This document shows, piece after piece, positions 1 to 7,320 of a stretch of 11,088 nucleotides of DNA. A program made the position numbers and the translations under genes. Source of the DNA: Clostridia bacterium (GTDB lineage: Bacteria > Bacillota_A > Clostridia > Oscillospirales > CAG-272); assembly GCA_017414585.1 (NCBI GenBank), contig JAFQLN010000114.1:1-11088 (forward strand). The letters run 5' to 3'. Numbering within the stretch: the first letter of the stretch is position 1; the number at the start of each line of letters is the position of its first letter. The notes under the pieces were generated by a model. The model was not told the DNA's origin. It was given only the letters and a program-made list of their open reading frames with translations, and searched no databases.

Positions 1-817
1 AAGTACCGGTGGGAAGACCCATTGCGCGGAAGAAGGTATAAGCCATGCCGCCGCCGATGATGAGGGTATCAACCTTTTCGATGAGGTTGTTGATAACACC
101 GATCTTGTCGGAAACCTTTGCGCCGCCGAGAATAGCAACGAAGGGTCTCTTGGGATCGTCAAGAGCCTTGCCCATGACGTCGATTTCCTTCTGGATGAGG
201 TAACCGCATACTGCAGGGAGGTAGTCAGCTACGCCTGCGGTGGAGCCGTGTGCACGGTGAGCGGTACCGAATGCATCGTTTACATAGATTTCTGCAAGAG
301 AAGCGAGAGCCTTTGCGAATTCGGGATCGTTCTTTTCTTCAGCAGCGTGGAAGCGTACGTTTTCGAGAAGAAGAACTTCGCCTTCCTTCAGTGCAGCAGC
401 CTTAGCCTGAGCGTCGGGACCGATAACGTCCTTTGCGAGCGTTACGTTGATGCCCTTCTTTGCAAGGTCGTCGGCAACGATCTGGAGAGAGAGCTTGGTG
501 ATGTCCTTTGCACCCTTTTCGAGAGCAGCAGCGGTAGCAGCTTCCTGTTCTTCTGCCGGGAGAGCTTCGATTTTCTTGATTTCCTTCTTGTCGAGCTTCA
601 GCTTTGCGTCGAGAACATTGTGGGGTCTGCCCATGTGAGAGCAGAGGATAACCTTTGCGCCCTGTTCAACGAGATAGCTGATGGTCTTCATTGCGCCGAC
701 GATACGCTTGTCGTCAGTGATCACGCCGTCCTTAACGGGTACGTTGAAGTCGCAGCGAACGAGGACTTTTTTGCCCTTGACTTCAATATCTTCAACGGAT
801 TTCTTGTTGTAAGTCAT
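1..817 (-). CDS. pgk: Phosphoglycerate kinase, N-terminal 272 codons (3' end beyond the left edge)
   Basis: Glycolytic enzyme of the cytoplasm that transfers phosphate from 1,3-bisphosphoglycerate to ADP to make ATP. The minus-strand frame from ATG 817 is open to the window edge and shows the family's hallmarks in order: RCDFNVP (residues 21-27), SHMGRP (60-65), [28 protein letters not shown] and [10 protein letters not shown]. The start is supported by AGAGG about 8 bases upstream and by a promoter at 859-887. About 120-145 residues of the usual C-terminal nucleotide-binding domain lie outside the window. One oddity is a charged stretch at residues 66-109, between GRP and the next conserved helix, where textbook PGKs have only about 8-12 residues. 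Identity is certain from the motifs; neighbours further left (gap or tpiA are common) cannot be seen. Confidence 0.97.
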   Translation of the reverse strand, partial: MTYNKKSVEDIEVKGKKVLVRCDFNVPVKDGVITDDKRIVGAMKTISYLVEQGAKVILCSHMGRPHNVLDAKLKLDKKEIKKIEALPAEEQEAATAAALEKGAKDITKLSLQIVADDLAKKGINVTLAKDVIGPDAQAKAAALKEGEVLLLENVRFHAAEEKNDPEFAKALASLAEIYVNDAFGTAHRAHGSTAGVADYLPAVCGYLIQKEIDVMGKALDDPKRPFVAILGGAKVSDKIGVINNLIEKVDTLIIGGGMAYTFFRAMGLPTGT

Positions 818-858
818 TGTCAAAACCTCTTTTTTCATTTGAATTTGCATACAGGAAT

Positions 859-887
859 AATATACCACAAGTTTTTCGGATAATCAA
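859..887 (-). promoter_or_regulatory. Sigma-A type promoter of pgk
   Basis: Read on the minus strand, a -35 box TTGATT (882-887) and a -10 box TATATT (859-864) are separated by exactly 17 bases. Transcription should begin near 852, giving a leader of about 35 bases before ATG 817. The region upstream is A/T-rich. This is a sequence match only. Confidence 0.7.
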
Positions 888-999
888 CAGTTTTTTAAAA
901 AAAATGTTTGCGGGGGAAAGATTTGTGAAAAAATTCCAATATCCCGGATGATATAACAGCCGGAAAAAAGAGGTTTCGGACGGCAGAGACGATTTTTTA

Positions 1000-1028
1000 T
1001 TGACTTTATTCCTTCGCTGTGATAAAAT
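1000..1028 (+). promoter_or_regulatory. Sigma-A type promoter of the flippase/hydrolase operon
   Basis: TTGACT (1000-1005), a 17-base spacer and TAAAAT (1023-1028) make a near-consensus promoter, with an A/T-rich stretch at 991-999 just upstream. The expected transcription start is near 1035. The only in-frame TTG (1000) and ATG (1027) upstream of the flippase coincide with these boxes, so they cannot be in the mRNA made from this promoter. It is divergent from the pgk promoter, with about 110 bases between the two -35 boxes. Confidence 0.75.
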
Positions 1029-1054
1029 GACACTATTAAGTAATTTATGTAAAG

Positions 1055-1068
1055 AAGGGATTATTCTG
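1055..1068 (+). promoter_or_regulatory. Shine-Dalgarno site that points to a CTG start codon
   Basis: AAGGG at 1055-1059 (within GAAGGGA) is followed after 6 bases by CTG 1066-1068, in frame with the flippase. ATT 1063 is also in frame but only 3 bases away. No in-frame ATG, GTG or TTG lies at a suitable distance. An ATG directly followed by TAA (1047-1052) sits just upstream in another frame. Confidence 0.6.
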
Positions 1069-2649
1069 AAAAATACAGATACCAAGGGCGCGTTTTTACA
1101 GGGCGCGTTCATTCTCACCGTTTCCACGGCTTTTGTAAAGCTCGCCGGACTGCTGTTCACGCTTCCGATTGCCAATATGCAGAGCGTGGACATGAGCAAT
1201 TTCTACTCAGCTTATACCATCTATAATATGTTTGCCGTGCTTGCGTCTGCCGGTCTGCCTGTTGCGGTATCGCGCATGGTCAGCGAAACGCTTGTTCACG
1301 GAAATACGGATGAAGCCAAAAGAATCTACACCGTTTCGGTCAGAATTTTCACCGTTGTCGGTGCTGTCATAGCGGCTGTCATGTTTTTCGGAGCCGGAAT
1401 GCTTGCGTGGCTGATCGGAAACCCGGGGGCACAAATGCCGATCAGAATCCTGTCCGTCACAGCGTTCTGCTCCTTCGTGATGTCTTCCCTGCGCGGGTAT
1501 TTTCAGGGCAACTCCCTGATGACCTATACCGCTTTTTCACAGGTCATTGAGGCTTTTTCCAAGCTCTTTTTCGGCTGTGCGCTGGCGTATGTTATCGGGA
1601 AAGCCGAGTTCGGATTCATGGACGGTTCCTCCGGTGCCATTGCCGGTGTGTCCATCGGCGCAGTCCTTGCCGTGATTTATCTTACGTTCAATAAAAACAG
1701 ATTCATGAAAAAAATCGAGCCTTCGGGGACTGCGGTGCGTGCGGACAAGGTCATCGCCAAAGAGCTGTTCCGCATAGCCATTCCCGTGTCGCTCGGCGCA
1801 TCGGTTATGTCGCTTGTCAATATGATTGACACGGCTGTGATCATGCGTGTTCTGCAGAACGGATTCCCCTTTTTCCGCGGTCTCGGCTATACGCTGGACG
1901 AAGCGAAACTCCTGTATACGGCATTTGAGCACGCCAAGAAGATCTTTAATTTCCCGTCCGCTTTCATCGTTCCTTTTTCCGTGAGCATTCTGCCCGCACT
2001 GACATCCGCGTTCACAGCGCGCGACAGCGAAGGAATCGTGAAGAATATGAGCACCTGCTTCAAATACGCACTGATGCTGGCACTTCCCGCCGGAATCGGC
2101 ATTTCCGTGCTTTCGGGAGCCATCATGAATATTTTCTACTTCAATGCTCCGGAAGAAGCAAGCGCGGGAACACCGATTCTCGCTGTATTCGGCATTGCCG
2201 TGGTGCTGTATGCGGTCGTTTCGATCAGCGGAGCCATTCTGCAGTCTTTCGGACGCGTGAATATGCCGCTGATCAGTCTGTGTGTCGGTGCACTGGTGAA
2301 GTGCGTGCTGACCTTCCTTCTTGTCGGTATGGAAGACATCAACATCCTCGGCGCACCGATTGCAACCTGTGCGTGCTATGTTGTGATGATTGCGATGAAC
2401 CTCGTTTTCCTCCGCAGATATCTGACCGGCTGCGGCATCATCATCGTCAATACGCTGAAAACGCTTGCTGCCGCTCTCATCATGGGTGCGGCGACGTACC
2501 TCGTCTATCAGCCGCTCTCCTCTCTCGCAGGCATGAAGATGGGCGGACTCATCTCCATTGTCATCGCAGTCATCGTTTACGCGGCGCTTGTCCTGCTTCT
2601 GAAAATTGTCACCGTGAAAGAGCTGAAATCCATGCTCAGACGGGGATAA
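1066..2649 (+). CDS. Oligosaccharide/lipid flippase, MOP superfamily (SpoVB/YtgP-like)
   Basis: Predicted polytopic inner-membrane transporter of the polysaccharide-export/MurJ group, which flips undecaprenyl-linked precursors such as lipid II or spore-cortex precursors. From CTG 1066 the product is 527 residues, close to SpoVB (about 518). It starts (M)KNTDTKGAFLQGAFILTV, a typical family N-terminus, and is hydrophobic throughout with about 14 likely membrane helices. The segment GLPVAVSRMVSE near the end of helix 2 closely resembles the SpoVB/YtgP signature. The C-terminal half has the repeat-like pattern with GAILQSFGRVNMPLISL. It is first in a rightward gene run behind the promoter at 1000-1028. 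The start codon is non-AUG; starts at 1000 or 1027 would lie inside the promoter. The exact substrate cannot be told from sequence, so no symbol is given. Confidence 0.88.
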   Translation: MKNTDTKGAFLQGAFILTVSTAFVKLAGLLFTLPIANMQSVDMSNFYSAYTIYNMFAVLASAGLPVAVSRMVSETLVHGNTDEAKRIYTVSVRIFTVVGAVIAAVMFFGAGMLAWLIGNPGAQMPIRILSVTAFCSFVMSSLRGYFQGNSLMTYTAFSQVIEAFSKLFFGCALAYVIGKAEFGFMDGSSGAIAGVSIGAVLAVIYLTFNKNRFMKKIEPSGTAVRADKVIAKELFRIAIPVSLGASVMSLVNMIDTAVIMRVLQNGFPFFRGLGYTLDEAKLLYTAFEHAKKIFNFPSAFIVPFSVSILPALTSAFTARDSEGIVKNMSTCFKYALMLALPAGIGISVLSGAIMNIFYFNAPEEASAGTPILAVFGIAVVLYAVVSISGAILQSFGRVNMPLISLCVGALVKCVLTFLLVGMEDINILGAPIATCACYVVMIAMNLVFLRRYLTGCGIIIVNTLKTLAAALIMGAATYLVYQPLSSLAGMKMGGLISIVIAVIVYAALVLLLKIVTVKELKSMLRRG

Positions 2650-2670
2650 GCGGCGTGATGCATCAGACAG

Positions 2671-2690
2671 CAAAAAACACACGTTTTTTG
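2671..2690 (+). repeat. A/T-rich inverted repeat between the flippase and GDPD genes
   Basis: CAAAAAAC and GTTTTTTG form a perfect 8-bp inverted repeat around the 4-base loop ACAC, 21 bases after the flippase stop. The stem has only two G:C pairs and the T-run lies inside it, so it is at most a weak or partial terminator or an mRNA end-stabiliser. No other gene-scale feature is seen in the 82-base gap (2650-2731). Confidence 0.35.
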
Positions 2691-2707
2691 AGATATATTC
2701 AAAATTA

Positions 2708-2739
2708 AATTTCATCATTGGAGGTATTACAATGAAATT
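2708..2739 (+). promoter_or_regulatory. Possible hairpin over the GDPD start codon and Shine-Dalgarno
   Basis: AATTTCAT (2708-2715) is the exact reverse complement of ATGAAATT (2732-2739), which contains the start codon. The 16-base loop holds the strong Shine-Dalgarno sequence GGAGG (2720-2724). Folding would bury the AUG. The stem is mostly A:U and weak, so a regulatory role is speculative. Confidence 0.3.
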
Positions 2740-3568
2740 CGACATTCGTGAACTGGCATCGGAACGGAAAATCCTGGTTGCCCACCGCGGCACTTGGGGC
2801 GGCAACATCCCCTGCAATAACATCATCGCTTATGACTTTGCGATCCGTGAAGGTGCGGATATGGTTGAAATCGACGTAACCAAATCCGCTGATGGGGAAC
2901 TGTTCATCTTCCATCCCGGCATGGAAAAGCGTCAGTTCAATCAAGATATCAATATCCGCAAGATGAACGCGGAAGATATCCGCAAGCTCCGCCTGTGCAA
3001 TTACGACGGTGCGGCAACCTACATCGGACTGAACACACTCGACGAAGTTCTTGAACATCTCAAAGGCCGTGTGTTCATCAATGTAGACAAGTTCGGGGAC
3101 AACCCGGCTGAGATCATTGAAGTCATCAAGAAGCACGACATGAAGGATCAGATTGTCCTCAAGTGCGGTCCCAGAAAGGAACAGCTCGATATCGTTGAAA
3201 CCTACGCGCCCGACATTCCGTTCCTCCCCGTTATTTCCGCAGACAACGGCTGCCACGAAATGCTCAAGAGCCGGAATATCAACTATGTCGGCGCAGAGCT
3301 TCTTTTCAAGACGGAAGACGACGAAATGGCGCAGAAGTCCTATCATGATCTTCTCCGCAAGGACGGAAAGCTCCTCTGGGTCAATGCGATTGTCTATGCA
3401 AGTGCGGCTGTTCTCGCGGCAGGACATTCCGACGACGCAGCGATTGCGGGCGATCCCGAATTCGGCTGGGGCTGGTGCGCGGATAACTTTGAAATCATCC
3501 AGACGGACTGGATCGGTCAGTGCGCACGCTATCTTGAAGAAACCGGCAGAAGATATGTAAAGAAATAA
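2732..3568 (+). CDS. Glycerophosphodiester phosphodiesterase family protein (divergent)
   Basis: Likely cytoplasmic TIM-barrel phosphodiesterase that splits glycerophosphodiesters from lipid turnover into glycerol-3-phosphate and an alcohol. It has 278 residues and no signal peptide. It shows the GDPD layout: AHRGTWGG (H18, R19), EIDVTKSADGELFIFHP (metal ligands E46 and D48, second catalytic His H61), GLNTLDEVLEHLKG with INVDKF (D119, where many relatives have NIEIK), and a C-terminal IIQTDW strand. The usual PENT motif after HRG is replaced by IPCNN, and the usual HD after the barrel's second strand is HP. This suggests a subfamily with altered specificity. GGAGG 8 bases before ATG 2732 fixes the start. 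It sits 82 bases after the flippase and 16 before pepF, so it is probably co-transcribed. The family call is solid; the substrate is not known. Confidence 0.85.
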   Translation: MKFDIRELASERKILVAHRGTWGGNIPCNNIIAYDFAIREGADMVEIDVTKSADGELFIFHPGMEKRQFNQDINIRKMNAEDIRKLRLCNYDGAATYIGLNTLDEVLEHLKGRVFINVDKFGDNPAEIIEVIKKHDMKDQIVLKCGPRKEQLDIVETYAPDIPFLPVISADNGCHEMLKSRNINYVGAELLFKTEDDEMAQKSYHDLLRKDGKLLWVNAIVYASAAVLAAGHSDDAAIAGDPEFGWGWCADNFEIIQTDWIGQCARYLEETGRRYVKK

Positions 3569-3584
3569 AAGGATCACTGGATTT

Positions 3585-5357
3585 ATGAAAAACAGAAACG
3601 AAATCGACGCGAAGTATAAGTGGGACTTCACCCATCTATTCCCCACGCAGGCGGACTGGGAAGCGGCTTATGCGGAATGCGAAGCGGCTCTCCCCTCTCT
3701 TGCGGCGCTGAAAGGAACTCTCGGCACGTCCGCGGAAGCATTGTATAACGCATACGAAACGATTGATGCGTTCGAGCAGAAGTTCTCCCGCGTGGCTCAG
3801 TACGCCATGCTCGGAAAGGTCGTGGATGGCGGCGACACAAATGCACAGACCATGTCGGCGCGGGTGTCCATGCTCGGCGTACGGCTCGGCACGGCGCTTT
3901 CTTTCGCAGGTCCCGAACTGATGGCGATTCCGGAAGAAAAACTTGCCGCATTCATGCAGTATGAACCGCTGAAAAAGTACGCGCATCAGATCGAGGACGA
4001 AACCAGACTCCGCGCGCACGTGCTTGACGAAAAGAGCGAAAATATGCTTGCGCAGATCGGCAGCATCACCCGGACTCCGTCGAACACCTACAATATGTTC
4101 ACGAATGTGGAAATGCAGCTTCCGCAGATTCCGGGCGAGGACGGTGAACTGACCGAGCTGACCTCCGGCAATTTCGGGCTGTTCCGCGAATCGAAGATCA
4201 AGGCTGTCCGCGATGCGGCATTTGAAGCCATGTTCGGCACATACGGCAAGTTCATCAACACGATCGCCTGCCTCTATCAGGGCAATGTCAAGCAGAACAA
4301 CACCTTTGCATCCCTGCGCGGCTATGATTCCGCGAGAGCATCATCCCTTGCGCACTCCAATGTGCCCGAAGCGGTGTACGATTCCCTCGTTTCCGCGGTG
4401 CATGATGCGATTCCTTCCATGAATAAGTATCTTGCTCTGCGCAGAAAAGCTCTCGGTGCGGACAAAATCGACGTGTACGACCTTTATACTCCCATGGTTG
4501 CGGAAGTGGATTATCCCATGCCGTATGAAGACGGATACGAACTCGTTCTGAAGGCTGTCGCACCCCTCGGAGAAAAGTATGTACAGGTTCTGCGCCGTGC
4601 TTACGACGAAAACTGGATGGATGTGTATGAAACGCCCGGCAAGGAATCCGGTGCTTTCTCTTCCGGCTGCTACGGACTGCACCCGTTCGTCAAGCTCAAT
4701 TATACCGATTCCCTCGACGACGCTTTCACACTCGCACATGAACTCGGTCACGCGATGCACTCCTATCTCTCCTCCGAAAAACAGGATCACGCGAACCATG
4801 GCTATCATCTCGTTGTCGCGGAAGTGGCGTCCACAGTGAACGAAGTACTGCTGACGAAGTACCTTCTCTCCGTTGAAACCGATCCCAAACGCCGCGCGTA
4901 TATCCTCAATCATTTCCTCGAAGGATTCCGCACAACCGTATTCCGCCAGACGCTCTTTGCGGAATTTGAACACCGTGCACATATGCTCGATGCCGCAGGT
5001 ACGCCGATCACGGCACAGGCAATGAACGAGCTGTACGCAGAACTGGTGAAGACTTATTACCCCGAAGCGGAATTCAAGGATACGCTCAAGTACGAATGGG
5101 CATACATCCCGCACTTCTACCGCGCATATTACGTCTACCAGTACGCGACCGGATTCTCTTCCGCCGTTGCCATCGCATCGAAGATTCTCGAAACCGGCGA
5201 TGCATCCGCGTATATCGAATTCCTTTCCGCGGGCGGCAGCGATTACCCGATCAATGAACTGAAAATCGCGGGCATCGACCTGACCTCTCCGGATGTGGTG
5301 AAGAACGCGATGAAGGTCTTTGACGAAACCATCGACGAGCTGGCGGAACTGATCTGA
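3585..5357 (+). CDS. pepF: Oligoendopeptidase F, M3 family zinc metallopeptidase
   Basis: Cytoplasmic zinc peptidase that cuts short oligopeptides in peptide recycling. The 590 residues match the PepF size (about 600). The zinc site is HELGH (H385, E386, H389) with the third ligand in AEVASTVNE (E413). The C-terminal HFYRAYYVYQYATGF block (H510 onward) carries the His and Tyr residues that position substrate in M3 enzymes. The N-terminal part (about 1-200) is the helical lid domain, beginning DAKYKWDFTHLFPT as in other PepF proteins. No signal peptide is present. The start at ATG 3585 follows the GDPD stop by 16 bases, with AAAGGA about 11 bases upstream, a slightly long spacing. It lies 29 bases ahead of the next gene, so it is part of the operon. 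Confidence 0.96.
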   Translation: MKNRNEIDAKYKWDFTHLFPTQADWEAAYAECEAALPSLAALKGTLGTSAEALYNAYETIDAFEQKFSRVAQYAMLGKVVDGGDTNAQTMSARVSMLGVRLGTALSFAGPELMAIPEEKLAAFMQYEPLKKYAHQIEDETRLRAHVLDEKSENMLAQIGSITRTPSNTYNMFTNVEMQLPQIPGEDGELTELTSGNFGLFRESKIKAVRDAAFEAMFGTYGKFINTIACLYQGNVKQNNTFASLRGYDSARASSLAHSNVPEAVYDSLVSAVHDAIPSMNKYLALRRKALGADKIDVYDLYTPMVAEVDYPMPYEDGYELVLKAVAPLGEKYVQVLRRAYDENWMDVYETPGKESGAFSSGCYGLHPFVKLNYTDSLDDAFTLAHELGHAMHSYLSSEKQDHANHGYHLVVAEVASTVNEVLLTKYLLSVETDPKRRAYILNHFLEGFRTTVFRQTLFAEFEHRAHMLDAAGTPITAQAMNELYAELVKTYYPEAEFKDTLKYEWAYIPHFYRAYYVYQYATGFSSAVAIASKILETGDASAYIEFLSAGGSDYPINELKIAGIDLTSPDVVKNAMKVFDETIDELAELI

Positions 5358-5386
5358 CAGAACGATATATTAACGGAGGACATTCC

Positions 5387-6106
5387 ATGAAAATCACCTG
5401 CATCGGAACCAGCCACGGCGTACCGGAAGCAAACCGGCGCTGTTCTTCCTATCTGATTGAAGCACAGGATAAGGTCTATCTGATTGACATGGGTACCGCG
5501 GCTACGGAATCCATCATTGCGCGGGGCATCAAACCGCCGCAGGTTTCGGCTGTGTTCATCACCCATCCGCACGGCGACCACACGGACGGACTGATCCAGT
5601 TTGTGGATCTGATCAACTGGTATTTCAAGACAGCCGATCCCGTAATTTTTGTACCGAACGATCGGTTTGAGCCTGCCATCAACGCATGGCTCGTGCTGAA
5701 CGGGACGACGCTGCGCAATTCCGTGCAGTTCCGTGTGACCGAACCCGGCGTGATCTGGGATGACGGTGTGCTCCGCGTGACATCCTGCCCGACACAGCAC
5801 TGCCCGCATTCCTGCGCATATCTGGTCGAATGCGAAGGGAAGACAGTGCTCTTTACGGGCGATCTCAGGCATCCGTCCGTGGACTATCCCGAAGAAGCAA
5901 AGAGGTGCACGCTCGATCTTGCTGTCTGCGAAACGGCGCATTTTTCTCCGAAGGAATTTCTGCCGATCTGGGAAACAACGGACGTGAAAGCCGTGGTACA
6001 TACGCACGTATCTCCCCGCTGGCACGATGATCTCGACGAAATAGTCGCCGGAGAACACAAATACGATTTTTGCATTGCAGAAGACGATATGATTCTGGAA
6101 CTGTAA
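5387..6106 (+). CDS. MBL-fold metallo-hydrolase (RNase Z-like group, function unassigned)
   Basis: Metallo-beta-lactamase-fold hydrolase of 239 residues, probably cytoplasmic with two bound metals. Visible ligands are HPHGDH (H60, H62, D64, H65), H138 or H141 in TQHCPHSC, D159 in FTGDLRHP, and H205/H207 in VVHTHVSP. The N-terminus IGTSHGVPEANRRCSSYLIE resembles the ElaC/RNase Z and PhnP side of the fold. It is shorter than tRNase Z (about 300), and I see neither the long exosite arm nor the PxKxRN-type loop, so tRNA 3' processing is unlikely. The substrate may be a cyclic or diester phosphate, but that is inference. GGAGG (5375-5379) stands 7 bases before ATG 5387. It is 29 bases after pepF and 16 before the metallophosphoesterase, consistent with co-transcription. 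Confidence 0.88.
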   Translation: MKITCIGTSHGVPEANRRCSSYLIEAQDKVYLIDMGTAATESIIARGIKPPQVSAVFITHPHGDHTDGLIQFVDLINWYFKTADPVIFVPNDRFEPAINAWLVLNGTTLRNSVQFRVTEPGVIWDDGVLRVTSCPTQHCPHSCAYLVECEGKTVLFTGDLRHPSVDYPEEAKRCTLDLAVCETAHFSPKEFLPIWETTDVKAVVHTHVSPRWHDDLDEIVAGEHKYDFCIAEDDMILEL

Positions 6107-6122
6107 AACTGGAGAAGACACA

Positions 6123-7247
6123 ATGAACGATAACCAGATGACTGCGGAAGATAAGATTCTTCTGTACGATCCCGCTGTCTTTATGGTGGGACACGATTAT
6201 CAGATTATTTTCCTGACTGCCGCAAAAGGGCTCGGATGGATTGAAATCAACGGCGAACGCTTCACGGATGAAGAGGGCGGACTGCTTCTTTACGATACCG
6301 TTCATAAAATCCCCGTGGACGGAGAAACGCTGAACCGCGCCGGAAAATATACGGTTGTCTTTGTCGAATACAAGGACAAAAAGCCGTATTATCCCGAAGG
6401 CGTGGAGAAGGTCAGAAAGGAATACGAATTTGTTCCCCTGACCGGAGAGAATTTCCGCCTGTTCCAGTTTGCCGATACGCACGCGAGAGTCGAAACACCG
6501 CTGGCACTGTACGCACAGACGGGCGGATGCGATGCGGTCATTCTCAACGGCGACATCAACGAGCACAGCTACGAAATCAGAAATTTCCATACCTCATTCG
6601 CGCTGGCAGAAGGAGCCGTGCACGGAACCCGTCCGGTTATCTACTCCCGCGGAAATCACGATACCCGAGGATACGCGGCACAGGAACTGGTGAACTATAT
6701 TCCGACAGCCTTCCGGGACGGACGCAGAGAGACGTTCTACTCCTTCCGGCAGGGTTCGCTGTGGGGACTGGTTCTCGACTGCGGGGAAGACAAGTACGAC
6801 CAAAATGTCGAGTACGGCGGGACGATTTATTTCGATGCGTTCCGGAAGAGACAGACTGCGTACATCAAGTCCCTGATTGCGGACAAGGCGAATGAGTACG
6901 AAGCGGATGGCGTGAAGCACAAAATTGCTGTCTGCCATATCCCCTTCACGGAGCATTTCCGCCATCCGTTCGATGTTGCGGATGATATCTATGAGGAATG
7001 GACGGTACTGCTCGGTGAGATCGGCATTGACCTGCTTCTCTGCGGACATATGCACCGTGCTTATTTCGTGCAGCCCCATACGCCGACCGAACGCTTCCGC
7101 GATACAGCATTTCCCGTCTGTGTAGCGTCAATTCCCGAAGTCAAGCGTGAAGACGGTACGAAGTATTACGTCGGCGGCATGATAGAAGTGAAAGACGGTG
7201 TGAGAAAAGCCGTCATCCTCCCGAGCGGAGATGAAATGGAGTTTTAA
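6123..7247 (+). CDS. Calcineurin-like metallophosphoesterase with N-terminal beta domain
   Basis: Predicted dinuclear-metal phosphatase or phosphodiesterase of 374 residues without a signal peptide or membrane segment. The five family motifs appear in order: D118-x-H120 (FADTHAR), GDIN (D144), GNHD (N178, H179, D180), CHIPF (H272) and CGHMH (H309, H311). Residues 1 to about 105 are extra and look beta-rich, like the Ig/fibronectin-type domain before the catalytic domain of purple acid phosphatase relatives. That comparison is from pattern, not alignment. GGAGA (6111-6115) precedes ATG 6123 by 7 bases. It is the last gene of the rightward operon, closed by the hairpin at 7257-7308. The substrate is unknown; neighbouring phosphodiesterases hint at nucleotide or phospholipid-derived phosphates. 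Confidence 0.9.
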   Translation: MNDNQMTAEDKILLYDPAVFMVGHDYQIIFLTAAKGLGWIEINGERFTDEEGGLLLYDTVHKIPVDGETLNRAGKYTVVFVEYKDKKPYYPEGVEKVRKEYEFVPLTGENFRLFQFADTHARVETPLALYAQTGGCDAVILNGDINEHSYEIRNFHTSFALAEGAVHGTRPVIYSRGNHDTRGYAAQELVNYIPTAFRDGRRETFYSFRQGSLWGLVLDCGEDKYDQNVEYGGTIYFDAFRKRQTAYIKSLIADKANEYEADGVKHKIAVCHIPFTEHFRHPFDVADDIYEEWTVLLGEIGIDLLLCGHMHRAYFVQPHTPTERFRDTAFPVCVASIPEVKREDGTKYYVGGMIEVKDGVRKAVILPSGDEMEF

Positions 7248-7256
7248 CCGAATAAG

Positions 7257-7308
7257 AAAAAACGCTGATATACTCCGGATAGATTTTCCGGAATATGCCG
7301 GCGTTTTT
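7257..7308. terminator. Bidirectional rho-independent terminator
   Basis: AAAAACGC (7258-7265) pairs with GCGTTTTT (7301-7308). The stem continues inward through ATA/TAT to TCCGGA (7274-7279) and TCCGGA (7287-7292) around a 7-base loop, with only two mismatches. T-runs stand at the outer end on both strands. It lies 9 bases after the metallophosphoesterase stop and 12 bases after the XRE stop on the other strand, so it can end both converging transcripts. Confidence 0.85.
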
Positions 7309-7320
7309 CTGTTGGTTGTT

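Noticed and set aside
248..883. 211-codon open frame on the plus strand
   Set aside because: It is opposite pgk and its promoter; the minus-strand PGK motifs are unmistakable.
943..976. CCGG-containing hairpin next to A and T runs upstream of pgk, considered as a terminator
   Set aside because: The pairing is short and interrupted, and no gene ends toward it on either strand.
1537..2826. 429-codon open frame on the minus strand
   Set aside because: It lies opposite the flippase and the start of the GDPD gene. Its product is rich in His, Arg, Asp and Cys without any family motif, as expected for a shadow of a membrane-protein gene, and no Shine-Dalgarno sequence or promoter supports it.
2705..3646. 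313-codon open frame on the minus strand
   Set aside because: It is the antisense shadow of the GDPD gene, which has clear catalytic motifs and a strong ribosome site on the plus strand.
4341..5114. 257-codon open frame on the minus strand
   Set aside because: It is opposite pepF, whose HELGH zinc site and full-length match settle the coding strand.
5243..6121. 292-codon open frame on the minus strand
   Set aside because: It is opposite the MBL-fold gene and the pepF end; the plus-strand frame carries all metal ligands.
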